NCBI RefSeq assembly: GCF_016711335.1
Contig: NZ_JADJTF010000001.1
Location: forward strand, 1,426,001 to 1,490,000
Source of the DNA: Thiofilum sp.
GTDB lineage: Bacteria; Pseudomonadota; Gammaproteobacteria; Thiotrichales; Thiotrichaceae
Length of the DNA stretch: 64,000 bases
Direction: 5' to 3'
Below the pieces are notes generated by a model, which saw only the letters and a program-made list of their open reading frames with translations, had not been told where the DNA came from and made no database searches. A program made the translations under genes and the position numbers. Every line of letters begins with the position of its first letter. Position 1 is the stretch's first letter. This document shows positions 17,375-25,549 of this stretch, one piece after another.

Positions 17375-18577
17375 ATGAGTTCTAAACCACTAATAAATGT
17401 CATTTCAATTGGGCATGTTGATCATGGTAAAACCACTCTTACCGCTGCCATAACTAACTACTGTGCTAAAAAAGGTCTGGCACAAGCAAAAAGCTATGAT
17501 GAAATTAATGAAGCTCCAGAAGAAAGAGAGCGTAGTATTACAATAAATATCGCTCATGTTTCTTATGCAACAGAGCAACGGCTTTATGATCATGTTGATT
17601 GTCCGGGGCATGCCGATTACGTTAAAAATATGATTATAGGTACGACCCCAATGCATGAAGCTATTTTAGTGGTTTCAGCTCCTGATGGACCTATGCCTCA
17701 AACGCGTGAGCAAATTCTGCTTGCTCGGCAAGTGGGTATTCCCTATATCGTAGTTTATTTGAATAAGTGTGATATTACAGATGGGGATGAAGAATCAATA
17801 ATGCTGTTTGAAGAAGAAATCAGAGAGCTATTGAATAAATATGGTTATCCCGGAGATACAACACCGATTATTCGTGGTTCCGCTTTAAAAGCATTAAATG
17901 ATGAAGATGACGCAGATGAGTATGGTGTTAAATCTATTCAGAAGCTGCTTGACACTTTGGATGCTTATATTCCTGAGCCAACGGTTAATACTAATACTTC
18001 ATTTTTGATGCCAGTAGAGGGTGTTATGTCAATTACGGGGCGAGGAACGGTGGTGACAGGAAAAATCGAGACTGGAAAAGTTAGAGTTGGGGATGAAGTG
18101 GATATAGTGGGTTTGAGAGAAACTAGAAAAGCCGTTGTAACCGGAACGCAAATGTTCCATAAGGATGTTCCTGAAGCTTTAGCTGGTTTCAATGCGGGTA
18201 TTCTACTCAGGGGCGTTTCACAAGATGATATTGAAAGGGGTATGGTGCTTGCGAAAGTTGGAAGCAGTAAACCTTATAAAAAATTCAAAGCGGTTATTTA
18301 TATTGCTAAAAGAGAAGAGGGCGGTAGAGCTACCCCTTTTACCGCTGGTTATAAACCGCAGTTTTTCTTTAGAACCACTGATGTCACGGGTACTTTAGTA
18401 AAATTGTATTATGCATCAGATGCAAGTCGTACTATTGAAATGGCAATGCCGGGTGATTCTATTAATGTGGAGGTAGAGTTGCTTGCACCTGTTGCTATGA
18501 CAGTTGGATTAAAATTTGCCATAAGAGAAGGCGGAAAAACTATTGGCTCTGGAGCGATTACAGAGATTTTAGAATAA
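17375..18577 (+). CDS. Divergent EF-Tu paralogue (translation elongation factor Tu-like GTPase)
   Basis: Full-length EF-Tu architecture in 400 residues: P-loop GHVDHGKTT (13-21), switch I, DCPGHADYV with the catalytic His79, NKCD (130-133), SALKAL, then both beta-barrel domains (TGRGTVVTGKIETG; PQFFFRTTDVTG; FAIREGGKTIGSG). All GTPase residues are kept, so it could bind aminoacyl-tRNA. It is unusual in four ways: it is not next to fusA, rpsJ or tRNA genes; the normally invariant RGITIN of switch I reads RSITIN (Ser54); GAAQMDGAILVV reads GTTPMHEAILVV; and there is an insertion before MPGD. Gammaproteobacterial EF-Tu is normally extremely conserved, so I call this a second, divergent copy. The upstream Shine-Dalgarno is weak. 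The canonical tuf is presumed to lie elsewhere. Confidence 0.9.
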   Translation: MSSKPLINVISIGHVDHGKTTLTAAITNYCAKKGLAQAKSYDEINEAPEERERSITINIAHVSYATEQRLYDHVDCPGHADYVKNMIIGTTPMHEAILVVSAPDGPMPQTREQILLARQVGIPYIVVYLNKCDITDGDEESIMLFEEEIRELLNKYGYPGDTTPIIRGSALKALNDEDDADEYGVKSIQKLLDTLDAYIPEPTVNTNTSFLMPVEGVMSITGRGTVVTGKIETGKVRVGDEVDIVGLRETRKAVVTGTQMFHKDVPEALAGFNAGILLRGVSQDDIERGMVLAKVGSSKPYKKFKAVIYIAKREEGGRATPFTAGYKPQFFFRTTDVTGTLVKLYYASDASRTIEMAMPGDSINVEVELLAPVAMTVGLKFAIREGGKTIGSGAITEILE

Positions 18578-19087
18578 AACAAACTGTTCTAAATGAATTA
18601 ACTCAAGTCACTAGGTTATCGATTATTTCACAAGTCTGTATTATAAAAATGTGCTCAGGTAGCTAATAGTAAAGGTTGCCTGTGTGCTTCCTAATTGTTT
18701 TTGGGTGAGTAAAATATTGTATTGAGAGAGTTTTATTTCTTGTTACAATGGCTATTAGTTTATGTAAGTTGTTGTTGCTCAGTGAGTAGAGTTTTATAAT
18801 TTGCCTAATTGACTTCCCGCTGCACCCGTCACGGGAGACCTTGGCTACAGAAACATTGGTGATTAAGTAATCAGGTTTAAGTTTTTGCATATTCATAGTA
18901 TATAAAGTATTGATTTTCAATAGTGGTTATATACGAAAACTTAGACATACGTACTTAGATACTTTATAAGCATATTCGTAACTATTCTGTGGCTAACTCT
19001 ATCATCTGCAAAAAAGAAGGTTGTTTTGCTTTCAATGGTTAAGTTTTTTGCTAATATTATACATATATTTATGTGGAGAGCAATTAA
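18578..19087. other. AT-rich spacer between EF-Tu and FtsZ paralogues
   Basis: 510 bases with no convincing gene. A minus-strand frame of 85 codons (18663-18920) has no ribosome binding site and no recognisable protein features. No RNA gene or strong terminator was found. The spacer suggests the two paralogues are separately transcribed despite sharing orientation. Confidence 0.5.
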
Positions 19088-20080
19088 GTGAATGATGATA
19101 ACTTACCATTAAAAAATGATTTTTCACACCAGTTACCGAAGATTTCTGTCATTGGTGTTGGTAATGCCGCTGGAAATGCTGTTGACCACATGATAGATAA
19201 TGGTTTAAATGTTAGTTTTTTAGTGGCAAACACAGATACTCAAGCATTATCCATGAGCAAAGCTCAGATTAAAATACAACTTGATGATAGTTTAATCAAA
19301 GGGTTGGATCTAAACGATGAGGCATCTTTAAAGTATAAGGATACAATCATTTTCCATTTATCTAATAGCGATATAGTTTTTATTATAGCAGGATTAGGTG
19401 GTTGTACTGGAACTTGGGTAGCACCAATAATAGCGCAATATACTCAAGAAAACAGAAAAAAAATAGTAAGCGGAAATAGTATTGAGGATGATCACAATAA
19501 TTTGATTATCGGTGTTGTGACAGAACCATTCGATTTTGAGGAAAAAAATAAATTCATAATTGCCAAAAAAGGATTAGACGAAATGCGGAAGCATGTCGAT
19601 GCATTGATCGTCATTCCAAATAAAAAACTATTTAAAACACAAAATAGAGCAACAACTTTTAGAGAAATGTTTTTAAAGTCTGATGAGGTAATTAAAAACT
19701 GTATTGAATCTATTTCTAGTTTGATTGTTGAGGATGGCCTGATAACTGTTGATTTTTCTGATGTGAAGTCTGTATTGAGCAATTGTGGTCAGATTGTAAT
19801 AGGCACAGGATATGGTTCAGGTGAGGATAGGGCTATTTCCTCTGTGCTAGATGCTATGTCTAATCCAATACTGGATCAACTATCTTTTAAAAAAGCAAAA
19901 AACTTTCTAGTTAATGTTACAGGTGGTGATGATTTAACGTTGTTCGAAATAGATTCAATTTTGAATAGAATAAAAGATGAGGTAAATGAAGATGCTAATA
20001 TCGTTTTTGGCGCAGTATACGATGAGGAAAAAACAGGGGCTATATTTGTTTCTGTTATTGCCACTGGAATTGTAGATTGA
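19088..20080 (+). CDS. Degenerate FtsZ paralogue (tubulin-like GTPase)
   Basis: Aligns by eye with FtsZ along most of its 330 residues: KISVIGVGNAAGNAVDHMID for the first nucleotide loop, LVANTDTQAL, the tubulin signature region, VVTEPFDFEEKNKFIIAKKG, KHVDALIVIPNKKL and GTGYGSGEDRAISSVLDAM. Changes at key sites: the GGGTGTG signature reads GGCTGTW (Cys106, Trp110); GGGGGNAV reads GNAAGNAV; the T7 catalytic loop NVDFADV reads TVDFSDV (Thr for Asn at 220, both Asp kept). About 15 extra residues sit near 120-138. The variable linker and C-terminal peptide that bind FtsA, ZipA and MinC are absent. It starts with GTG (GGAG upstream). It is not in a division cluster and is clearly AT-rich. It probably cannot replace FtsZ; it may co-polymerise or act as a decoy. 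Confidence 0.88.
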   Translation: MNDDNLPLKNDFSHQLPKISVIGVGNAAGNAVDHMIDNGLNVSFLVANTDTQALSMSKAQIKIQLDDSLIKGLDLNDEASLKYKDTIIFHLSNSDIVFIIAGLGGCTGTWVAPIIAQYTQENRKKIVSGNSIEDDHNNLIIGVVTEPFDFEEKNKFIIAKKGLDEMRKHVDALIVIPNKKLFKTQNRATTFREMFLKSDEVIKNCIESISSLIVEDGLITVDFSDVKSVLSNCGQIVIGTGYGSGEDRAISSVLDAMSNPILDQLSFKKAKNFLVNVTGGDDLTLFEIDSILNRIKDEVNEDANIVFGAVYDEEKTGAIFVSVIATGIVD

Positions 20081-20084
20081 TTAT

Positions 20085-20240
20085 TTAATAAGATCGACGA
20101 CGCACCAACCAGAAGCCATACCACAGTTCGTTTATTGATAATGCTCCAATAAGTGTGTCGACAACGAACGCGGTGATAGCCCCGATTTCGCCAAAGTGAC
20201 GCCCCACCGCGCCCATCAGATTGACGTTATAACTTGCCAT
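20085..20240 (-). CDS. Possible 51-residue ORF or gene remnant
   Basis: A short minus-strand frame starting MASYNVNLMGAVGRHFGEIG and ending with the basic WLVRRRSY, hydrophobic in the middle (AITAFVVDTLIGAL). Its base composition is visibly more GC-rich than the FtsZ paralogue four bases away. There is a stop codon directly before its ATG and no good ribosome binding site. It may be the 3' remnant of a larger gene cut by recombination. I do not recognise it. Confidence 0.25.
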   Translation of the reverse strand: MASYNVNLMGAVGRHFGEIGAITAFVVDTLIGALSINELWYGFWLVRRRSY

Positions 20241-20300
20241 CTAATACCAAGTCCACCATAATTAAGTTTCTTACCATGAATCTTACTTGAGGTTTTGGCT

Positions 20301-20558
20301 ATGATGGCAGCTACCGTTAGATTATCTAGCAAAGGACAAATTGTTATACCTAAAGAGGTGCGTGACTCTTTGCATTGGGAGACTGGTGTCGAGTTGATAC
20401 TGGTGACAACAGAATATGGCGTCATGCTCCAAACCAAAACCTCTCAACAACCAAAACTTTCAGCCAAGTCTTTGAGAGGATTTTTACAACATACAGGCGA
20501 GCCTGTACCCACTGAAGCCCTCTGCAAACCTGTTGAGTACACCAATGATCGCTTTTGA
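20301..20558 (+). CDS. AbrB/MazE-type antitoxin (VapB-like)
   Basis: Antitoxin and DNA-binding autorepressor of a type II toxin-antitoxin pair. Start taken at ATG 20301, with TTGAGG eight bases upstream. The swapped-hairpin SpoVT-AbrB domain is visible as VRLSSKGQIVIPKEVRDSL followed by GVELILV and GVMLQ. The C-terminal part (LSAKSLRGFLQHTGEPVP) fits the toxin-binding tail. Its 3' end overlaps the PIN toxin gene by 14 bases, as is common. It probably binds its own promoter just upstream; I did not find a clean operator. Confidence 0.88.
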   Translation: MMAATVRLSSKGQIVIPKEVRDSLHWETGVELILVTTEYGVMLQTKTSQQPKLSAKSLRGFLQHTGEPVPTEALCKPVEYTNDRF

Positions 20559-20937
20559 TACCAACTTATTAGTAAGAATTGCGGTTAATGACGACCAGCG
20601 CCAAGCTGATATTGCAGAGCAACTAATTAATAATAATCCAGTTTTTATTTCTAGAACGGTCTTATTGGAAACAGAATGGGTACTTCGTTCAGTCTATAAA
20701 GTGTCTCGTAGCAATATAGCAGCATTTTTTGAGCGCACCTTAATTACTGAGAACATCTTCATAGAAAGTTCAACGGAAGTAGGGCAAGCAATTGAGTGGT
20801 TTAAGTTAGGGGCTGATTTTGCTGATGCTCTGCACTTGTGTATCTGTGGAGAGAGTTTACTCCATACCTTTGACGGTGAGTTTTGCAAAGCTGCCAGCAA
20901 AGCGGGAATTACACCAGCGTTCAAGGTATTAAAATAG
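20545..20937 (+). CDS. PIN-domain toxin ribonuclease (VapC-like)
   Basis: Predicted metal-dependent RNase toxin. Start taken at ATG 20545 (MIAFDTNLLVRIAV); a TTG at 20533 is possible. The four acidic PIN positions are visible: Asp in AFDTN, Glu in LLETEWVLR, Asp in GADFADALHL, and Asp in TFDGEF. 130 residues is typical. VapC toxins cut tRNA or rRNA; the target here is unknown. It is paired with the overlapping AbrB-type antitoxin. Confidence 0.9.
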   Translation: MIAFDTNLLVRIAVNDDQRQADIAEQLINNNPVFISRTVLLETEWVLRSVYKVSRSNIAAFFERTLITENIFIESSTEVGQAIEWFKLGADFADALHLCICGESLLHTFDGEFCKAASKAGITPAFKVLK

Positions 20938-21127
20938 CGTTTTTAATACAAACCATGCCCTTGCATTGCGACCCACCGCTATTCCAGTTTGTCACAGGCT
21001 TAATCTAGTGGCAGTGACCGCCCATCTGTTATAATCCCTAACCTTTATCCTAGGTGCGGTGGGGTATGCTAATCACAATAACCACCCCATCATATAACTA
21101 ACACCATCCCGTCCAACGGAGAAATTC

Positions 21128-22618
21128 ATGTCTCATACCGATTCGACCTCCGGTGCATTGACAGCATTGTCGATTAAGGCGCTGCATCAGGGGATTACTT
21201 CGGGACAGTTTTCTGTCATGGAAGTGACCCAAGCCTACCTAGAGCGTATTGAGCGCTTAGAGCCAGCCCTCAATGCCTATATCACTGTCACTAAAGACAG
21301 CGCCCTACACAGTGCGCAAACTATTGATAATCGCATTCGTGCAGGTGAGCTGACTAATCCCCTAGCAGGCATTCCCTACGCTTTAAAAGATTTATATTGC
21401 ACCGCAGGCGTACTCACTACCGCAGGCTCGAAAATCCTGCATAATTTTATTTCTCCCTATGATGCTCACGTCACTACCAAGCTCAAACAAGCGGGTGGTG
21501 TATTGCTGGGCAAAAATAATATGGATGAGTTTGCTATGGGTTCGTCTAATGAATCCTCGGCTTATGGTTGTGTACTCAATCCTTGGAATGCTGAACACGT
21601 TCCGGGGGGATCATCAGGCGGTGGAGCAGCAGCCGTGGCAGCTCGTTTAACCCCAATGGCATTAGGGAGTGACACGGGTGGCTCCATTCGTCAACCTGCC
21701 TCCTTCTGCGGTATCACGGGCATTAAACCCACCTACGGACGTATTTCACGCTATGGCATGATTGCCTATGCCTCCAGTCTTGACCAATGCGGTCCTATGG
21801 CAGTGAGTGCTGAAGATTGTGCATTAACCCTCAATGTCATCGCTGGATTCGATGAGCGCGATTCTACCTGTAGTACCGAGCCTGTGCCCGACTACACCGC
21901 CACCTTAAATAACCCTATTGCAGGTTTACGTATCGGTGTGCCTAAGCAATTCTTTGCTGAAGGTTTAAATAATGAAGTGGGTACTATTATTCAAGCGGCG
22001 ATTAAAGCCTTTGAAGCGCAAGGTGCTACAGTAAAAGAAGTCGATTTACCTAATAGCCATTTAGCCGTTCCGGTGTATTACATTATTGCTCCGGCTGAGG
22101 CGTCCTCGAATTTATCGCGCTTTGATGGAGTGCGTTATGGTTATCGCTGTGATAATCCCAACGATTTAACGGACCTATATAAGCGTACTCGTGCCGAAGG
22201 ATTCGGTGAGGAAGTCAAACGCCGGATTATGATTGGCACTTATGCCTTATCCGCAGGCTATTACGATGCGTATTACCTCAAGGCGCAACAAGTACGCCGC
22301 CTGATTAAAGATGATTTCGTCCAAGCCTTTAAGGATGTGGATGTGATTATGGGGCCTTGTGCACCCACCGCAGCCTTTAAAATTGGCGAGAAAATTAATG
22401 ATCCGGTCGCTATGTATTTAGAGGATTTATATACCATTCCGGTCAGTCTCGCGGGCTTGCCGGGGATGAGTATTCCCGTTGGTTTCACTCAAACGGGTCT
22501 ACCCGTAGGCATGCAAATCGTGGGTAATTATTTTAATGAGGCGCGACTCCTCAATATTGCGCATCAATATCAACAATTAACGGATTGGCATACTCGTATG
22601 CCCGCCCAGTTTGCATAA
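21128..22618 (+). CDS. gatA: Asp-tRNA(Asn)/Glu-tRNA(Gln) amidotransferase subunit A
   Basis: Amidase subunit that releases ammonia from glutamine for transamidation of mischarged Glu-tRNA(Gln) and/or Asp-tRNA(Asn). 496 residues. The Ser-Ser-Lys catalytic triad is visible: Lys in PYALKDLYCT, Ser in GGSSGGGAAAVAA, Ser in SDTGGSIRQPASFCG. CGGAG lies upstream of the ATG. It is first in an operon in the order A-B-C. Presence of GatCAB implies that the cell makes Gln-tRNA and/or Asn-tRNA at least partly by the indirect route. Confidence 0.97.
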   Translation: MSHTDSTSGALTALSIKALHQGITSGQFSVMEVTQAYLERIERLEPALNAYITVTKDSALHSAQTIDNRIRAGELTNPLAGIPYALKDLYCTAGVLTTAGSKILHNFISPYDAHVTTKLKQAGGVLLGKNNMDEFAMGSSNESSAYGCVLNPWNAEHVPGGSSGGGAAAVAARLTPMALGSDTGGSIRQPASFCGITGIKPTYGRISRYGMIAYASSLDQCGPMAVSAEDCALTLNVIAGFDERDSTCSTEPVPDYTATLNNPIAGLRIGVPKQFFAEGLNNEVGTIIQAAIKAFEAQGATVKEVDLPNSHLAVPVYYIIAPAEASSNLSRFDGVRYGYRCDNPNDLTDLYKRTRAEGFGEEVKRRIMIGTYALSAGYYDAYYLKAQQVRRLIKDDFVQAFKDVDVIMGPCAPTAAFKIGEKINDPVAMYLEDLYTIPVSLAGLPGMSIPVGFTQTGLPVGMQIVGNYFNEARLLNIAHQYQQLTDWHTRMPAQFA

Positions 22619-22630
22619 GGAGGGGTAGTG

Positions 22631-24067
22631 ATGGAATGGGAAACCGTTATTGGCTTAGAGATTCATGCTCAATTAGCCACTCAAAGTAAAATCTTTTCCG
22701 GTTCATCTACCGCCTATGGTGCTGAACCGAATACACAAGCAAATCTAGTCGATTTAGCTATGCCCGGCGTGCTTCCAGTGCTGAATAAGAAAGCGGTCGA
22801 ATTTGGCATAAAATTAGGCTTAGCACTGGATGCTGAGATTGGTAAGCGCTCGGTGTTTGCGCGTAAAAATTACTTCTATCCCGATTTACCTAAAGGCTAT
22901 CAAATCAGCCAATATGAACTACCAATTGTAGGCAAAGGGCATTTAGATATTGAGCTAGAGGATGGCACGGTTAAACGTATAGGCATTACCCGTGCGCATT
23001 TAGAAGAAGATGCGGGTAAATCAGTGCATGAAGGCTTTGTCAATCAATCGGGTATTGACCTCAATCGCGCTAGCACGCCACTGCTTGAAATCGTATCCGA
23101 ACCAGATATTCGCAGTGCTAAAGAAGCAGTCGCCTATGTCAAAAAAATGCATTCATTAGTGCGTTATTTACGTATTTGTGATGGCAATATGCAAGAAGGC
23201 TCATTCCGTTGCGATGTGAACGTTTCGGTGCATAAACCTAATACACCCTTTGGTACGCGGGTTGAGATTAAAAACCTTAACTCATTCCGCTTTATTGAGC
23301 GTGCTATTTATCACGAAGTGGCGCGGCATATTGATCTGATTGAAGCGGGTAAGGGGCATTTAATTGTGCAGGAGACGCGCCTATTCGACCCTGATAAGGA
23401 CGAAACGCGCTCCATGCGTTCTAAAGAGGATGCCAACGACTACCGCTATTTCCCTGATCCTGATTTATTACCCGTGATCGTGACTGAGGCGGATATTGAA
23501 GCGGCACGGGCTAATTTGCCTGAATTACCCGATGCTAAAAAAGCACGCTTTATGAGCGAATATGGCTTGAGTGCTTATGATGCTGGGTTATTAGTGCAAA
23601 GCCGCGAAGAGGGCGAGTATTTTGAAGCAGTCGCTAAGAGCACAGGTGATGCTAAGCTTGCTGCCAATTGGATGAATGTGGAGTTAGCTGCTCGGCTTAA
23701 TCGCGCTGGGTTAGGGTTTGAGCAGTTACCGATTAAAGCCGATGATTTAATGGGTTTGTTAAAGCGCATTCAGGACAATACGATTTCCAATAAGATGGCT
23801 AAAGACGTATTAGATGCCATGTGGGAAGGTGAGGGTACGGCTGACAGCATTATCGCAGCTAAAGGCTTAGTCCAAATTACCGATACGGGGGCGCTGGAAG
23901 CGATTATTGATGAGATTATCGCGGCCAATCCTAAGCAAGTCGCGGAGTATCGTAGTGGTAAGGAAAAAATGTTTGGTTTCTTCGTAGGGCAAGCTATGAA
24001 AGCCTCCAAAGGCAAAGCCAATCCAGCCACTCTCAATGACCTCTTAAAACAAAAGTTAGCGGGGTAA
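22631..24067 (+). CDS. gatB: Asp-tRNA(Asn)/Glu-tRNA(Gln) amidotransferase subunit B
   Basis: Kinase and tRNA-binding subunit that activates the mischarged aminoacyl-tRNA. 478 residues. Visible motifs: WETVIGLEIHAQL at the start, VFARKNYFYPDLPKGYQISQ, HLEEDAGKSVHEG, RASTPLLEIVSEPD, GSFRCDVNVSV, and the C-terminal YqeY-like helical domain. ATG 22631 is preferred over GTG 22628 because AGGAGG is seven bases before it. It starts 12 bases after gatA. Confidence 0.97.
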   Translation: MEWETVIGLEIHAQLATQSKIFSGSSTAYGAEPNTQANLVDLAMPGVLPVLNKKAVEFGIKLGLALDAEIGKRSVFARKNYFYPDLPKGYQISQYELPIVGKGHLDIELEDGTVKRIGITRAHLEEDAGKSVHEGFVNQSGIDLNRASTPLLEIVSEPDIRSAKEAVAYVKKMHSLVRYLRICDGNMQEGSFRCDVNVSVHKPNTPFGTRVEIKNLNSFRFIERAIYHEVARHIDLIEAGKGHLIVQETRLFDPDKDETRSMRSKEDANDYRYFPDPDLLPVIVTEADIEAARANLPELPDAKKARFMSEYGLSAYDAGLLVQSREEGEYFEAVAKSTGDAKLAANWMNVELAARLNRAGLGFEQLPIKADDLMGLLKRIQDNTISNKMAKDVLDAMWEGEGTADSIIAAKGLVQITDTGALEAIIDEIIAANPKQVAEYRSGKEKMFGFFVGQAMKASKGKANPATLNDLLKQKLAG

Positions 24068-24070
24068 GGT

Positions 24071-24358
24071 ATGTCTATTTCGATTGATGAAGTGAAAAAG
24101 GTTGCTAATTTGGCGCGTTTGGCGGTATCCGACGACAAAGCCTGTGAATATGCCAGTAGTTTATCCAATATTTTAGTCTTAGCCGATCAGCTAGAGGCGA
24201 TTGATACCACAGGGATTATACCAATGGCGAACCCACACGATGCCACGCAGCGCTTACGTGAAGATGTAGTGACTGAAACGAATCATCGTGATGAGTATCA
24301 GAAAATCGCTCCTGAGGTAGAGGAGGGTTTATACCTAGTGCCTCAGGTTATTGATTAA
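24071..24358 (+). CDS. gatC: Asp-tRNA(Asn)/Glu-tRNA(Gln) amidotransferase subunit C
   Basis: Small scaffold that wraps around GatA and GatB. 95 residues with typical features: ISIDEVKKVANLARLAVSDD at the start, TTGIIPMANPHD in the middle and LREDVVTETNHRDEYQKIAPE near the end. It lies three bases after gatB. Most Gammaproteobacteria and Firmicutes put gatC first; here it is last. Confidence 0.95.
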   Translation: MSISIDEVKKVANLARLAVSDDKACEYASSLSNILVLADQLEAIDTTGIIPMANPHDATQRLREDVVTETNHRDEYQKIAPEVEEGLYLVPQVID

Positions 24359-24386
24359 ATCAGTGTATTTGAGTGAGATATGAAAA

Positions 24387-24416
24387 AGCCCTTTAGAGTT
24401 AAGGCTCTAAGGGGCT
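24387..24416. terminator. Hairpin between gatC and the convergent ydcH-like gene
   Basis: Twelve-base arms AGCCCTTTAGAG / CTCTAAGGGGCT (one G-U pair) with A-rich sequence before and a short T/A tail after. Probably serves gatC, and perhaps the convergent gene as well. Confidence 0.75.
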
Positions 24417-24450
24417 TAGAATAAATGCAGCCTACTGCTACTGAAATAGC

Positions 24451-24690
24451 TTAGGCTTTTCTGAGCATATCGTATAAAGCATCTTTGAGATGCAGACGCT
24501 TTAATTTCATTGCTTCAACCACCTCATCCGCATGTACTTCAATACCTTGCTCTACGCGATGCAATTGGTGTACAGCTTCATCATACTCACCAAATAATTT
24601 GGCAAAATGAGCATTTTCAGTTTTCAGTTGAGAGATTTTATCTTTGAATTCTGGCAACTCATCCGCTAAGTTGTGTGATTCACCAAACAT
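24451..24690 (-). CDS. YdcH-like DUF465 small coiled-coil protein
   Basis: 79-residue protein of the YdcH/DUF465 family, whose role is not established. Start taken at MFGESHNLADELPEF (24690) because AGGAG lies eight bases before it; longer readings extend into the leader. Family features: LPEFKDKISQLKTENAHFAKLF, then a Glu/His-rich helix and MKLKRLHLKDALYDML. Mostly helical and charged, likely a coiled coil. It is monocistronic, convergent with gatC. Confidence 0.85.
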   Translation of the reverse strand: MFGESHNLADELPEFKDKISQLKTENAHFAKLFGEYDEAVHQLHRVEQGIEVHADEVVEAMKLKRLHLKDALYDMLRKA

Positions 24691-24776
24691 GGGCATTACT
24701 CCTAAGCTTAAAAGGTGCTTGATATTAAAAAGAGCTTCGGTTGATTGCAATTGAATTTAACAAAAGCCCTTAAAAT

Positions 24777-24801
24777 AATAGGGCAGATGAGCTGCCCTAT
24801 T
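24777..24801 (-). terminator. Terminator of the DUF3108 gene
   Basis: Ten-base stem AATAGGGCAG / CTGCCCTATT with a five-base loop, followed on the minus strand by TATTTT. It lies about 45 bases past the stop of the gene at 24845. Confidence 0.85.
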
Positions 24802-24844
24802 CGGTCAGGATTGACCACCCCTTTAGCCACACAGTTAACTTAGC

Positions 24845-25549
24845 CTAGCGTGCGCTATGGCTGAGTAGTTGTGTTTCGATAATGTCACCTTCTTCATTGT
24901 GACGCATTTTGACCGGTGCATAATTGAGTGTAGGCGCTAACCAAAAGGTGGTTTGGCGCTCATTACCGCTGCGTGCCACTTGCACTTTAACCGTATTAAA
25001 TTGTCCAGCAGGTACGGTCAGTTGTTCGTTGCCTAGCTTTTGAATTTGGTAGCTTTTGAGTTCACCTTTTTCGGTGACGCGATAGTTCAGGGGACGATTA
25101 GTGGCTAAATCATCCATTAATTTTAATTCCATACTCAACGGGTCTAAGGTTCCAGCAGGGACATTCAGCGCATAGGACTCACCGTTTTTTTGCCCCGTCA
25201 CTTGGGTGGAGTTATTAAATTGAAATTGATCACGGCGTTCTTTACGTTTATTTTTGTGATCATATAGATAACTTTTAGGGAGTAATTGAGCGCCTTTAAG
25301 CGTACCTTGTGCTTGTTCGGTTAGGCGGTCGCCGCTAATCATAGCTGCTAAACCATTCGCTTGGGTTTGGCGAGTATAGTTATAATGGGATCCAGCGATC
25401 TGGATTTGAGTGTTCATTGTGCCTAGAGTAAGCCCGGACTTAACAACCTGATAGGTGGCTTGATACGATTTGAGTTCCGCTAAAGCAGTAGTACTGTAGG
25501 TACTTAAGCCTAGTAATATTAGCCCACAGAAATAATGGGGTCTTAACAT
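24845..25549 (-). CDS. DUF3108 exported protein
   Basis: Periplasmic or outer-membrane-associated protein of the DUF3108 family, function not established. Signal peptide MLRPHYFCGLILLGLSTYSTTALA. The mature part shows the family's beta-rich pattern: YQATYQVVKSGLTLGTMNTQ, YNYTRQTQANGLAAM, LTEQAQGTLKGAQLLPKSYLYDHKNK, then GQFNTVKVQVAR and RQTTFWLAPTLNYAPVKMRHNEEGDIIETQL. 234 residues is normal. Neighbours suggest no pathway. Confidence 0.85.
   Translation of the reverse strand: MLRPHYFCGLILLGLSTYSTTALAELKSYQATYQVVKSGLTLGTMNTQIQIAGSHYNYTRQTQANGLAAMISGDRLTEQAQGTLKGAQLLPKSYLYDHKNKRKERRDQFQFNNSTQVTGQKNGESYALNVPAGTLDPLSMELKLMDDLATNRPLNYRVTEKGELKSYQIQKLGNEQLTVPAGQFNTVKVQVARSGNERQTTFWLAPTLNYAPVKMRHNEEGDIIETQLLSHSAR

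Noticed and set aside
18663..18920. 85-codon minus-strand frame between the EF-Tu and FtsZ paralogues
   Set aside because: No ribosome binding site, no domain or signal feature, and it lies in AT-rich spacer.
19492..20124. Minus-strand frames overlapping the FtsZ paralogue
   Set aside because: The plus-strand frame aligns with FtsZ along its whole length; the opposite readings have no protein features.
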